Assembly (NCBI RefSeq): GCF_036850765.1 | Contig: NC_089495.1 | Location: 206,696,347 to 206,760,346, forward strand | Length of the DNA: 64,000 nucleotides | DNA from: Saccopteryx bilineata | Lineage: Eukaryota; Chordata; Mammalia; Chiroptera; Emballonuridae | Direction: 5' to 3' | Part shown: piece by piece, positions 12,356-24,513 of the stretch | Position numbering within the stretch: the stretch's first letter is position 1 | How the letters are laid out: each line of letters begins with the position of its first letter | Notes under the pieces: model-generated | Told to the model about the DNA's origin: nothing | Database searches by the model: none | The model's input: only the letters and a program-made list of their open reading frames with translations | Made by a program: the position numbers and the translations under genes

Positions 12356-14472
12356 ACGTAATCAGCTGTAAGACACGAGCCAGCTGCCTCGTCTCTTCCC
12401 CCTTTGCCCTCAAAAAGATCCAAACAGCTTGGATCCAGGCCTAAGAGCTGGGAGGGCCTGCCAGGTTACGAAGCTGGCCCTGTCTTCTGCAACTAAGCCA
12501 GCCCTGGGACTCCGGGCGTGTCGCTCCTGCAGGCCGGGGCTCCTCATCCGGAAAACCAGAGGCCCTGGAGGACCCCTCGGCCCCTCCTCCCGACTCCCCA
12601 CCCCCGCTCCACATGGGGACTCCGGGCTCCTGCCTGGGTCCTCCCGGAGTGGGGGTGACGTGAGGTCCAGAGGCCTTCTCTTGGACTTCCCGGCCCGGGT
12701 GCAGCAGACATCTGAGCCCTAGTAACAGGGCACATCTGGGGGTGCTCTCGGCGAGTGCCGTCAGGCACAGTGGGTCCCGGGAGGCCCTGCGGTAGGATGG
12801 GGGGTTACACTTAAAGAAAGGGGAGTTTGCGAGGCAGCGGGGCGTGGGGAGCAGTGGGGTGCACAGACAAGGCCCTGGTCTCCACGTGGAGCCCCAAGCG
12901 GGGCTCTGAGCCCGAAGGGAAGATTCCACCTGTCCAGTCACAGCCGTGTGCTGAGCACCTGCCACGGGCTGGCGTGGGCGTGGGCTGAGGTGACCCCTGG
13001 CCTCACTCTCCCAGCCTGGGAGTCCTCGTCCACCCGGGGGTTGCTAGCGCTTGTCGGTAGGATTTTCCTGAAGGGCTCATGGGAAGTGGATGGGAAGCTA
13101 GCCCGGGCATGCCGTGGGCATCCGTGCCGAGTCCTGCTCTCCTTTCATGCCCGTCCGTGGCCTTGCAGCCAGCAGAGCTCCACGTGGCCGAGAACGGGTG
13201 TGGTTCATGTGCTCTCCAGCCGTCCCCCGCCGATGAACACCCCCCCGGAGGGGCCTGCTGCTGGTTCCGGGGTGACTGTGTGTTGTAGGCACTATGGTGG
13301 GTCCTGCCAGCACCTCGGTGGAGCACCAGACCTGGTCCCCTGTCCCTGAGGCATTTATACCTCAGTTCACGTGTCATCCAGGAAAGCTACAGACACAATT
13401 TCAGGTGTGCACGGATGAAGGAAATAGAAAACAGGGACCTGCCCGAGACGGTCAGAGAAGTCTTTCTGGGTAGGTGACACTGTGGCTAAGACCTGAAGAA
13501 TGAGGCCTCTGCCAGCAGAGGGGCAGGACCTGGCCGAGCAGGGCAGACAGGAACCCGCTCACGCCGACCTCTGGGGACCCCGATGACCCACAGAACAGCG
13601 GCTTCGGCCCGTCAGGGCCCCTGTGTGAAGGGCACCCCAGCGCTGTGGCCAGGGGCTTTGGAGAGGCAAACAGGAGCCCTGCATCCTCCCAGGGCGGGGT
13701 GGGTGGCTCAGCCGACAGAGGAGGCCAGGTGAACTCAAGGTGTGTTTCAGAGGGTTCTGAAGGGCTCACCAGTGGGCTGTATCAGGGAGGTTAAGGAAGG
13801 GGTGACCAAGAGTAACCCCATTATCTGACCAGAGCCGCCGGGCATTGGGACAGAGCCACTCAAGTTATAGAGAACCGCAGGAGGGAGGGTCTGGAAGAGA
13901 GTAAGGAATACACAGGTGTGTCCTGGGCATGTGCGTGTAAACCCCTCTCCTCCGGACGGGAAGGTGGTCAGCTGTGGGCTATCGTCTGGGTCTTCCCGGA
14001 GGGCTGTTGAGTCCCGAGTGTGGGGCTGACCCCGGTGCCTCCCCGGGCACGGAGCGCCCTCCCGAGGCCCAGGCTGCGTCCAGGCTGCGTTCACTGCCTC
14101 CTGATGGCTGGCTGTCCATGGTTTGTTCTCCCCTGTAATCAGCCTCGTGTTAGGAGACCGCCGTGTCTGGCTCTTCTGTGTCTTCATTTGCATATGCTGT
14201 AATTATGTCTCAAGAACAGCATTTTGTTGTTTGGGTATCTGCTTTCGCTTCTTAGAGCTGAAGGGTGGACAGGCTTGTGGGTCTGCAGAGAGCCGCTTTC
14301 TAAGTTATATCAGCATCAGGAATCAGGACCATAATTGCTGGTTATAAAATTGAATTTGAGAGCCACATTATTTTGTAAATTGGGAAGTATTTTCTATTTC
14401 AGATTAAGGAAAGGAGGTGGGGACCGCTGACCTCTGATCCTTCCTATTTGTAAGTACAAGTACCAGGCAGGG

Positions 14473-15115
14473 GCGGCCCCGTGGCCTGAACTGGACGGCA
14501 GCTGATGGAGCAGGGGTGGCCCCACGGCCTGAACTGGACGGCAGTTAGTGGAGCAGGAGTGGCCCGCGGCCCGAACTAGACGGCAGCTAGTGGGGCAGGG
14601 GTGGCCCCGCGGCCCGAACTGGACGGCGGCTAGTGGAGCAGGGGTGGCCCCGCGGCCCGAACTGGACGGCGGCTAGTGGAGCAGGGGTGGCCCCGCGGCC
14701 CGAACTGGACGGTGGCTAGTGGGGCAGGGGTGGCCCCGCGGACTGAACTTGACGGCAGCTACTGGAGCAGGGGTGGCCCCGCGGCCCGAACTGGACGGCG
14801 GCTAGTGGAGCAGGGGTGGCCCCGCGGCCCGAACTGGACGGCGGCTAGTGGAGCAGGGGTGGCCCCGCGGCCCGAACTGGACGGCAGCTACTGGAGCAGG
14901 GGTGGCCCGCGGCCCGAACTAGACGGCAGCTAGTGGGGCAGGGGTGGCCCCGCGGACTGAACTTGACGGCAGCTACTGGAGCAGGGGTGGCCCCGCGGCC
15001 CGAACTGGACGGCAGCTAGTGGGGCAGGGGTGGCCCCGTGGCCCGAACTGGACAGCAGCTGATGGAGCAGGGGTGGCCCCGCGGCCCGAACTGGACGGCG
15101 GCTAGTGGGGCAGGG
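14473..15115. repeat. 43-bp minisatellite, about 15 copies
   Basis: The key phrase 'gaactggacggcagct' recurs 15 times at a 43-bp spacing, with 'gtggagcaggggtggccccgcgg' between. Units differ at a few sites (ctgatgg / ctagtgg / ctactgg; actgaactt variants), and blocks of variants repeat, as expected from unequal exchange. It ends about 20 bp before the hAT element at 15137. Apparent proteins read from it are repeat artefacts. Confidence 0.95.
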
Positions 15116-15136
15116 GCATCAGTCAGCCCTTCATCT

Positions 15137-15349
15137 AGACCCCTGGTCGGCAGAGTGTGGCTCAGCCACACATGGCTCTTTGGCCCCTTGAGTGTGGCTC
15201 TTCCACAAAATACCACGTGCGGGCACTACCTCGATAAGGAATGTACCTGCCTATACAGTTTAAGTTTAAAAAACTTAGCTCTCAAAAGAGATTTCAGTCG
15301 TTGTTCTGTTGATATTTGGCTCTGCTGACTCATGAGTTTGCTGACCCCT
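15137..15349. mobile_element. hAT-type MITE (GGTCGGCA-type ends)
   Basis: The left end runs 'ggtcggcagagtgtggctc', then 'catggctctttggccccttgagtgtggctcttccac'. The right end is 'agtttgctgacccct', an imperfect inverse of the left. This is the pattern of short hAT elements seen in many bats. No transposase is present. Confidence 0.7.
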
Positions 15350-16229
15350 CACGCTTGGTGTGACTTATGCACAGAGCACAGGGTGGAGGCCGGCCCCACC
15401 CACCTGGGACCGGGAGAGCCTAGGTCCTTTCTGGTCTGGTTTGGCAAGTAAGTGCTTCTGGAAGTTTCTGCAGCTCGCTGGTGTCTGGGGTCCTCTCAGT
15501 CTGTTTCCTGAGACTGAGCCTGTGTGGCCTGGAGTCTTCACCAGCATAAGGCACATGGGGTGGGGAGGGACGGACACCTCTCACCGGAAGAGGCTGGGCC
15601 CCTGGTGTTTGCCAGACTTCACCCTCTCCCTGTCCGTCACCTTGCTGAGGCCTCATGTGTGTCCCGGGTACAGTGCCCTCCCCACCCACCCCCACTCCAC
15701 TCCCAAGGAAGTGATTGCCCCCTGCTGATATGGCTGGAAGCTCCCCGGTGCCACGGTCTTTCCCGGGAGCTTTTGTAGATAGGTCACAGGAGCCAGTCTG
15801 TGGTGACGCAGCACTGACTCGGCACTCCCAGGAGCTCAGGAGGGAGGGGGGCCTTGGGGTTGGTTCCCACCGAGGCCACAGCAGGAGAGCACAATGACCC
15901 TAAGTTGCCAAGAGCCTTGAGTGTCAGCCTAAGGGGGTTGACCTGCACCCTGTAAACAGTGGGGATGGGGGAGGGGTGGGTAAAGCTCTATTTTTCACAG
16001 TTGGGTGGGTCCCAGTGAGGGGAGAATTGTCAGCCCCCTGGGGGCGCGGGCGGGGAGATGAGATGCTGCACCTGACGCTAAGTGACACCGGTCTCAGGAG
16101 TTGGCACAGGCGTCCCCCGAGCATGTGGCTTCCATATAGCTGTAAATCACAGCTGTGCCACTTACCAGCTGGACAACTCTGGACAAGTCGCCTGACGTCA
16201 GGGGTGGCCCGTTGCCTCACCCATTAAAC

Positions 16230-16559
16230 CAGAGGTCCCCAAACTTTTTTCACAGGGGGCCAGTTCACTGTCCCTTAGACTGTTGGAGGGCCAGACTATA
16301 AAAAAAAACTATGAACAAATCCCTATGCACACTGCACATATCTTATTTTAAAGTAAAAAAACAAAATGGGAACAAATACAATATTTAAAATAACAAGTAA
16401 ATTTAAATCAACAAACTGACCAGTATTTCAATGGGAACTATGCTCCTCTCACTGACCACCAATGAAAGAGGTGCCCCTTCTGGAAGTGCGGTGGGGGCCG
16501 GATAAATGGCCTCAGGGGGCCGCATGCGGCCCCACAAGCCCATAGTTTGGGGACCCCTG
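16230..16559. mobile_element. hAT-type MITE, full-length, with TSD
   Basis: Terminal inverted repeats: 'cagaggtccccaaact' at the left and the complement of 'agtttggggacccctg' at the right. The flanks are cattaaac (16222-16229) and cattcaac (16560-16567), an 8-bp TSD with one mismatch. The interior is AT-rich and non-coding. A shortened relative lies at 41712-41902. Confidence 0.88.
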
Positions 16560-16675
16560 CATTCAACGGTCCTCATTTAGCACCTGAGCTCACTGTACGC
16601 GCTGAGGAGACCGCACGCAGGAAGTAGAGGCCCGCTGCCGTCCCTGGCAGGTCTGAGAGCTCGCTGGTGGTGGTT

Positions 16676-16714
16676 CCCTCTCTCTCCCTCTCTCTCCCTC
16701 TCTCTCTCTCTCTG
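16676..16714. repeat. CT-rich simple repeat
   Basis: Imperfect run of tctctccc and tctctctc units. Confidence 0.85.
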
Positions 16715-18108
16715 CTGGCCTCATCCCGTCTGTCTTTGCCACATTCTCCTAGGCTAATCACCGTCTTCACCTCAGTTCTCTTCAACAGTCTGCGGAGCCC
16801 GTCTTGTCCCGGTGGGGCCACGCCCCTTGGTGCACGCCCGGTGAGTTCTGTCCACACGGGGCTCGGGCTGGTCCCTGGAGCCAGAAGTCCATATGGTCTT
16901 TCTGCCTGGACCACTCTGGCATGATTGTGGCTGAGTGTTTGTAACCACAGACTGTCCTGTGCCCACATGGCGGAGTGACCTCTTCCCTGTAGATGTCTTC
17001 CTCCTGGCAAAGGGCCCACAGGAGGGAGCCCCGGGAGCCTGGGGTCCCCCTCGCCCATTCCCTGCTCATTACATCAGCCGCAGCTGGACCTGAGCTCTTT
17101 GGGGACCACTTGTGACAGCTTTCATTTCATCCCCACACTCCGTAGTCCAGGAAGGGAATTCGTTGAGGTCTCCCCGTAGCTGCTGCTAATTGTGAGGCTG
17201 TTTCTCTAGTTTGTTTTGAGTGAGTCCCACCGGGTACCTGTCTACCAGCCAAGGCACGAAGGGGAAGTCAGCGGCACCAGTGCCCTAATGGCTTCCACGT
17301 GTGACTTCCAAGGCCAGAAAGACCAGGTTTAAATAGTCTTTAAATAGGCGTGAGGACTTGGGGGGTATCCTGCTCATGGCTGGTCCCCAGAGAGACCACC
17401 ACAGCTCGGGGTCTGAGGTCCGGCCCTGTGACAGTTTGGGCAGTTGGCAAACTTCAGTTCTGGCATTTTGGTAGCACACTCCAAGGAATTGAGAAGTTTA
17501 AAATAATATTAAGCAAGTCAGCAGCGGTGACAGCATGGTCACGGCCATAGCGTGACCAAGTCTCTGTGTCTAAGCTTCCACCACGGCTGCCCCCTTCGGC
17601 GCATGGAGTGTCCATGGCCGTGTCCACACTTCGGGCGCACTCAGGAGAGCACCGACGTCCACTTGCACGGCTCTCAGCCCTGCGTGTCCCCTGGGCCGGC
17701 CGGCGCCTCCACAGGAGCGGTGTCCTCGCTGTGGGACAAGGATCGGGCTCCGCTGGCCCGGCATGGAGCCCGCCTGCTCTCGGTGGCGCTGGTCAGGCTG
17801 CGGGCGTCCCGGAGGGGGACGCCGCCCTCCCGCCCTGCTCTCCGATTGGAGGTTTTCCTGATCAGATAAGGGGCCACGAACCTGCTCTTCCTCCTCAGTT
17901 GTCCTGTCTGGACCCTTCTCAGAGCCTGGGCGCCGGGCTCTTCTCTCGGAAACCCGCCCATGACTCCAGGCTGCGGTCTGCACACTCCTGCAGGGGGCTG
18001 GCAGGCCTGCGCGGCCCTGGTCCTGAGCCCCTCATTGGCAAGAGGTGATGTCCCAGACAGAGAGGGCTCGACGGGCCCGGGAGCCCGATTTCCCACCCCG
18101 TGGCCACC

Positions 18109-18404
18109 GGGCAGGACCCTCCGTGCGCCTCTGGCACTTCCCTCTGCTGTCTCCCAGCAGCAGGTTGCTGCCCGGCAGTCCCCTTCTGCCCCTGTATTTG
18201 TGGGGTCACAGCTGGGCAGGACCCTCCGTGCGCCTCTGGCACTTCCCTCTGCTGTCTCCCAGCAGCAGGTTGCTGCCCGGCAGTCCCCTTCTGCCCCTGT
18301 ATTTGTGGGGTCACAGCTGGGCAGGACCCTCCGTGCGCCTCTGGCACTTCCCTTTGCTGTCTCCCAGCAGCAGGTTCTGCCCCTGTATTTGTGGGGTCAC
18401 AGCC
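18109..18404. repeat. 105-bp tandem repeat, three copies
   Basis: Units begin gggcaggaccct at 18109, 18214 and 18319. The first two are identical over nearly all of the 105 bp. The third lacks a 19-bp block between 'cagcaggtt' and 'ctgcccctg'. Confidence 0.92.
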
Positions 18405-18930
18405 GGGCGACCCTCCGCCTTTCTGAGGGCTGCTTCCTCGGCTCGCCCGCATAGGCGAAGAGGAGGTGGAAGATGGGAAGGGTGGCCTCTTAGGCGCAGG
18501 GTGGACCCTGGTTGCTGAGGGCTGGAGCTCCGTCCCTCAGGGCCGCCTGCCCTCGCCGCCACGGTCTCCACAGTCCGTGGATTGTGCATGCGGAGTAGTG
18601 GAGTCTGCCATCCCTGACCGCTCCCTAGCCAGGCCTCTACCACCTCTCGAGCCACTTGTCAGCTAAGGAGAGTTGTGGGGCACCCCCACACACCCTCCGC
18701 AGGCGGCTGGGCCTGGCACGAGGCCGCCACGCGGGTCTCTGAGGTCTGGGCAGGCCCACAGAGCTGAGGCCAAACCCACGTGTTCCGGTCCAGCCTGCCC
18801 TTGTCCTTCACCTCCGGGCAGACTGGACCAGGGCCGCGCTCTGAAGCCGGGCCAGCCCCAGCCGCCACACCCGTGTTGCGGGCTCCTCCCAGACGAGGCA
18901 GGTAGCCTCTGCAGACAGTGGGCCATCCTA

Positions 18931-18994
18931 GTCCTCATGGTCTCCCTCTGGAGGGTGGTCCTGTCCTCATGGTCTCCCTCTGGAGGGTGGTCCT
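18931..18994. repeat. 32-bp direct tandem duplication
   Basis: Two exact copies starting gtcctcatgg at 18931 and 18963. Confidence 0.9.
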
Positions 18995-21714
18995 GTTCAC
19001 AGGGGCGGGAGGCACGAGTGGTGACTAGGCTGGAGAGGGACCGGAGCTTCTTGTGGGGTGGCAGGCAAGCCCTCACCCCTGTGGACCCCGCTTCTCCCAG
19101 CCGCTCCAAGGTGCAGGGGCAGGGACTGGAGTGGTGGCAGGTGTAGCTGGGGGGAGTTAACACAGGTGAGACCCTGGTCCCGGTGCCCACCCCCCCCACC
19201 CCCCCGGCTGCTGGAGCAGCCCTCTGCCTGGGGCTGGCGGGGACGTTCTGTGGGAACTCACGCAGAAGCAGGGATGGTTACAGCCATGCTTTTATCCTGA
19301 AATCCTGTTGTGCCCGAGTGACTCCGCGCAGTTCGCACAGTGATCTCAGTGCCACGTGCCCCCCCCCCCGTGTCTCTGTCCAGCTCCAGCGTCCGAGCTC
19401 CTGGGCAGGAGTCTGTCCCCGTCCGTCCTGGAGGAGCCTTGAGGTTATGGTGTGGGTGACGTCCACAGCATGGCCGGTGGGGGGCTGCGGTCACGCCGTG
19501 CCGGTCCCTGGAAGCTGCCCATCTGGACTGCTTCCTGGGAGGAGGGGTGTGCAGGGCACCTCAGAGGCTGCATGCCACCTGCGGGGACAGTGGAGGGACA
19601 GGTCTGGGGCTGGGGCGGGTGGGGTGCGCAACCGGACCAGCAGTTGCCGAGGCCCGAAGCGGAAAGGCTGCCATCTGGACGTGCTTGTGGCCACGCCGTC
19701 TGGTTTGGGACTGGGCCTGAGTCAGTGCCAGTCGTGAGTTTTGGTGGTTTTGGTTGTGACCTGAAGCTGCCATCGCACCTGTTAAGTGCAGCCTGTGCCT
19801 CACGGCCTTCCACAGACCCTGTTGCTGGACTTCACACCCTGCGCGGTAGACGCTTCCGTATCTCAGGTTGAGAAAACAGGCTTGGAGGGCCTTGACTTGG
19901 CGAAGGTCAGAGGGCGATTGGTGGAACCAGGGTGTGGATTTTAGGTCCTCCCGCTCCTCCGGAGCTCCTGCGGTTCTGTGACACGCGCTCTGAGAGGCGC
20001 CCCTTACCCCCAGTGTGGGACCCGCTCCTACCTCACCAGGTGGTTTTGGGTCTCCTGGTCGGGCTCAGAGACTACACTACCCCCGGCATGCCGGCGTGCG
20101 GCTGCGGGGAGCCCCTGGTGGGTGGGTGCGCTTTGATCACCTCTGAGCTTCTGTAGCCTCGGAGGCAGAAAGCACCGTCCCCTACTTGTCACCTACCCCC
20201 GTTTTTACCAACAGCAGGACCCCTGTAGACTGCGGGGCGCTTGGGCCACAGCTGTCCCGGGTTCGCCTGTTCCCGCCCACGGTTGCTGCGGAGCCCGAGA
20301 GGGATGGCGCGAGGAAGCGGGGCCGCCCTCCCTCTGACAGATCGGAGGCGACAGCAGGCCAGGCGCCGAGCCCCCGAGGGCTGGCACAGTGCTAACTGCG
20401 TCTGCAAGGCCAGCTGCTCCGTTTGGTGTATTAAACAAGTGAAGAGTGACTCCCTCCGAAGCTAATCCTGTTTAGAAGGGGAGGCCTGCCCCCATGACCC
20501 GGAGGTCGCCTCTGCACCACGCTCCCCGGCGTGGTAACGCTGGAGCCGAACCGAATGGGGCGCGTGGGCGGCTCATCTGCAGTTGGAGGGCGTGCCCGCG
20601 CCGCCCTGTGTTGGCACAGAGGAGGCAGTGCATGGCCAGCCTCGCGTGGTACTGGTACCTGGCCTATCAAACACGTAGTTAGCTCAGCAGTCCTGTCCCC
20701 ACGCAGGACTGGGGGGAGGAGTCAGGTGGGGGTGAGTTCCTGGCCACCCGCCTGGCAGTGCTACTGTTGAGCTGATACCGTGCTTTGTCTGTGAGTGTGA
20801 CAAGCAGATGATCTTCCCGCCTCGTGAGCGCGTGGCCCCCAGCCCAGCCCCTCCTTGAGTGCCACTCCTCACGTCCCTCCCCGGCTCTGCTCTCCACACT
20901 GCCCGTGGCCGTCCCGTGGAGGACGTTCCTTGTTCTAGCCTGGTTCCTCCTGGTGGGGCGGGGGCGGGGGGTGAAAGCCTGAAAAGGCCCTGACTGGTCC
21001 CAGAGGTCATCCTAGCGGACCACACATGACCATGCCGTTTACCAGGGGTTTCTGGCCGTATTTCAAGAGGACTTGGCGTGCCCCGGATGGTGAGGTCCTC
21101 CCCCGGCTCCTGAAAGCTCTGCTTTGTCTATGGAAGGCAGGGTGAAGGCTGGAGGCATCGTGGGACGTGTGCACGGTTGTTTCAGTGTCACACGTCGGAA
21201 ACTGAGATGCAGGCCCACCGTTGGGTTTCTGTTGAAAGGACTTAGCAGGCAGCGCACAGGAGCAGCAGAGGGAGAGGCTCAGCCCGAGAAATGCCGTGTT
21301 TCCTTCCAGATCAGACACCTTCCCCATGCCGTCATCAGCCAACCCCGCTGTCCCCCCAGATGCTGGGCCACCTCGCCTGTGCAGCACAGGAGGGAGGCAC
21401 AGGCTCGCCTCTCAGAGGTCAGACAGGTGTGGGGAGCTCCGTGTGTCTCCAGTGTATGTGGAAGCTTCCAGAAGAGACCCAAACCTGGTGCCATGGGCCG
21501 CTCGTTGCTCCTGGGACCTTTCTGCTGGAGCCACCGGCTCTAGCTCTTGCTGATTGCGGGGCACTTACTCCCATTACAGAGTCGAGCGTGACGGCACGCT
21601 GTGCTTGGCGCTGGCCACGCGGAGGGCACGTGGGGGCGGGGTGAGTGCCACGTTGGGGGCAGGGCGAGCGCCGCGCTGTGGTTTCCTGCGCTCGGAGGTT
21701 CTGTGTCTCACAGT

Positions 21715-21810
21715 CGCGGTCCTGCTGTCCCGTCACCCGGGGAAGTGCCCCTCCGCCGCGGTCCTGCTGTCCCCTGTCACCTGGGGACGTGCCCCTCCGC
21801 CGCGGTGCTC
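21715..21810. repeat. About 43-bp tandem repeat, two copies plus a partial
   Basis: cgcggtcctgctgtccc occurs at 21715 and 21757, and a third start cgcggt at 21801. The units differ in length by 2 bp. Confidence 0.8.
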
Positions 21811-22539
21811 GTGTGCCGCCCGGCCTTCCCGTTCCTCTGTGACTGTCGCCGAGTGGGTGGGTCACGTGCTTAACTCTCCTATTTGGGATTTGTGGGTTGT
21901 TGCCTCATAATTTGACAGTGCTTCAGTGAGCGCCTTTGTTCATAAAGTCCTTCTCTTATTTAGGATTATTGGGTTAAGCTTCATTTCCAGAGGTGGAGTT
22001 TAAGGTCTGCAGGTCTCAGCAGATGTGGAGCTCTGAGAACACACTGGCGGACGGCTCTCTGGAGGCTGTCCACCTTCTGCAGCGGGCGTCCTTTTTCGGG
22101 GCACCCCACCCCACTGCGTGCGGCGGCGCTGGTGGTTAAAGGCCCAGGGTCGCGGCCTGCGAGAATCCCGATAGACCCAGAATTTCTGGTGGGGATGATG
22201 GGGGTGGGGGTGGGGTGGGCGCTCATCACATGTGTCTGCCCTGCTGTGGGCCAGGGACCTTCTAGTTATTCCCCTCAAACCTCAAAATAGAGCCCCCCAC
22301 TTCTCAGGAGGAAACCGGCTGGCAGGAAGTAAACTGCTGGCTGTCCCTGTAGCCCGCTGCCTCTCGTGAGGACTGGCAGGCACCTTCCCAGGACCGAGGC
22401 CCTGCCAGTGTTGTTGGACCGCAGGCGGCAGGTAACGTGGGGCAGGCGTGGGGTCACTGTTAACCGTACGAGAAGCCACTAGAGAGGGGGGCCCAGCATT
22501 CCTGATGGGGTCTGTACCCCTGGTCCCCAGCCAGGGTCT

Positions 22540-22620
22540 GCGCCGCAGTCCGTGTGACCTTGGGCACATTACCTCACCTGCACCCCAGTTCTCTCATCTG
22601 GGGAGTCCGCAGGTGTGTCT
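22540..22620 (+). mobile_element. MIR fragment
   Basis: 'gtgtgaccttgggcacattacctcacctgcaccccagttctctcatctgggg' follows the MIR core order. Confidence 0.65.
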
Positions 22621-23960
22621 GCAGCGAGGTGCGAACAGTGAAGCCAAACGGACTTCAGATGAATTACTTAGGGAGCCCCGCCCTGGGTGCTGGCACCTGG
22701 TGGGGGGACTGGAGCTTGGCCGCCCCTCCCCCAGCCCACCCACCCCATGTCCACTCACCCTGCCTTCTGTCTTCCAGGTTGATCCTCGGGACCCACAGTC
22801 TCAAGTCTCTCGCAGAGCACGGCAGAGGGCACAGGCGGTGGCCTGGCCGGCGGCGACCTCCCGACTGCTAGGTGTCCAGCAATGTGAAGCTTTCGTTTGG
22901 ATTTTCCCTCCTTCAGTTCTGCCTATATTTTATTTTAGTCTTTTTTTTTTATTTCTTTTTTAATTTAAATGGTTTAAGACTTCAAAAGAGCAGAAGCTTT
23001 GTGTGGACAGGCACCAATTTCTTTTAAAAAAATTAATATGGACAAAGCCTATGTATAAATTTTGTTTTCAATTTTTATAAGCAGATAGGGAGCAATTTTG
23101 TTTTTGTCTGTTCTTTTCCCTGTCTGTCTTCTTGACCCATTTCTCAGTTCTGCATATTAGCACCTCACTTCCACCGAGGAGGCCCACCTGCCCGCGGAGG
23201 CGGGAGGACGGAGGAGTCCTCGGGGCCACATTTCCAGCAGGTGCAGGAACTGCCGGACTCCAGTGGGCTCTCTCCTGGCTGGCCCCTGCGCCTCGGACAA
23301 AGAACCACCTGGAAGAAGATGGCCCGGCTTTGGCCAGGGGAGCTCGAGAAAGAAGTGCTAAACTGTGGGCATGTTCTCGTTCAGCTGGAGGCAGCCCAGG
23401 CCACACAGGACTTATCAGTGGTGGAAATCCGTGACTCAGCTGCCCTTTAACTGGGGTCTCCCAGGGCAGGGCAGTGGCGGGGGCACGGGGAATGGGACAG
23501 AAGGGGACCGTCTCCCACTCCCTGGTGGTCGAGCAGTCAGCCCACCCCAGCGCTACAGGCCTGCCTTTCTGTGAGTGGTCTTCCTCCCGGAGGAAGGTCC
23601 CTGGAGAAAACCTCGTGCCAAACCTCCGCCTGGGACGCTGCGGGGTCCTCAGCAGGCGTCTGCCACCCCTGTGGCCTCTGCACCCATCACCTGCCGGCTC
23701 CTGCAGCACCACCTGTGCCCACCGGACATCCAGGCTGTCGTGGAGACTGCCTGAGACCCCCGAGGTCCACTTGTGACCATTGCCACGCGAGCAGGGTGCC
23801 CTGGACGGCCTGTCACTGTCACTGCAGGGAAGAGTGTGCCCCGTGCACCAGGTCCCCTGGCACCACTGACGGTGACGTTATCCAGCACTGTCTCACTCTC
23901 TGGGGACACGCTCTCAGGTGCCCACTTCCTGCGTAGACGTGTCTGATGGGGAAGGACGGG

Positions 23961-24513
23961 GCTGCCGAGAGGAGGGAGGTGGCTGGGCAGACCCCCAGTG
24001 CCCGGTGTGTGGGCTCACCCCCGAGAGCTCCCCACGTGAGCTGCCGAGAGGAGGGAGGTGGCCAGGCGGACCCCCGGTGCCCGGGGTGTGGGCTCACCCC
24101 CGAGAGCTCCCCACGTGAGCTGCTGAGAGGAGGGAGGTGGCCGGGCGGACCCCCGGTGCCCGGGGTGTGGGCTCACCCCCGAGAGCTCCCCACGTGAGCT
24201 GCCGAGAGGTGGGAGGTGGCCAGGCGGACCCCCGGTGCCCGGGGTGTGGGCTCACCCCCGAGAGCTCCCCACGTGAGCTGCTGAGAGGAGGGAGGTGGCC
24301 AGGCGGACCCCCGGTGCCCGGTGTGTGGGCTCACCCCCGAGAGCTCCCCACGTGAGCTGCTGAGAGGAGGGAGGTGGCCAGGCGGACCCCTGGTGCCCGG
24401 GGTGTGGGCTCACCCCCGAGAGCTCCCCACGTGAGCTGCCGAGAGGTGGGAGGTGGCCAGGCGGACCCCCGGTGCCCGGGGTGTGGGCTCACCCCTGAGA
24501 GCTCCCCACGTGA
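23961..24513. repeat. 79-bp minisatellite, seven copies, in the candidate STK35 3' UTR
   Basis: Unit starts at 23961, 24040, 24119, 24198, 24277, 24356 and 24435, exactly 79 bp apart. Each has the order gctg(c/c)gagaggnggg, cggtgcccgg, gtgtgggctcaccc, agctccccacgtga. Copies differ by only a few substitutions. 79 is not a multiple of three, so the open frames across it are coincidental. Confidence 0.95.

Larger units (their letters stand above)
5380..22777 (+). other. STK35: Candidate STK35 3'-UTR intron, rich in minisatellites
   Basis: About 17 kb without any coding exon I can recognise. It is bounded by the donor at 5380 and a good acceptor at 22776-22777. It contains hAT elements (6797-7304, 15137-15349, 16230-16559), MIR and L2 fragments, a MER5-like piece and several GC-rich minisatellites. 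A short stretch near 6308-6360 resembles the end of another hAT element. Sections 7320-8550, 8660-10480, 10800-12170, 12360-14460, 16715-18100, 19000-21700 and 21830-22530 hold nothing I can name beyond weak ancient-repeat traces, for example L2-like near 13440-13570 and MIR-like near 19750-19940. Confidence 0.55.
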
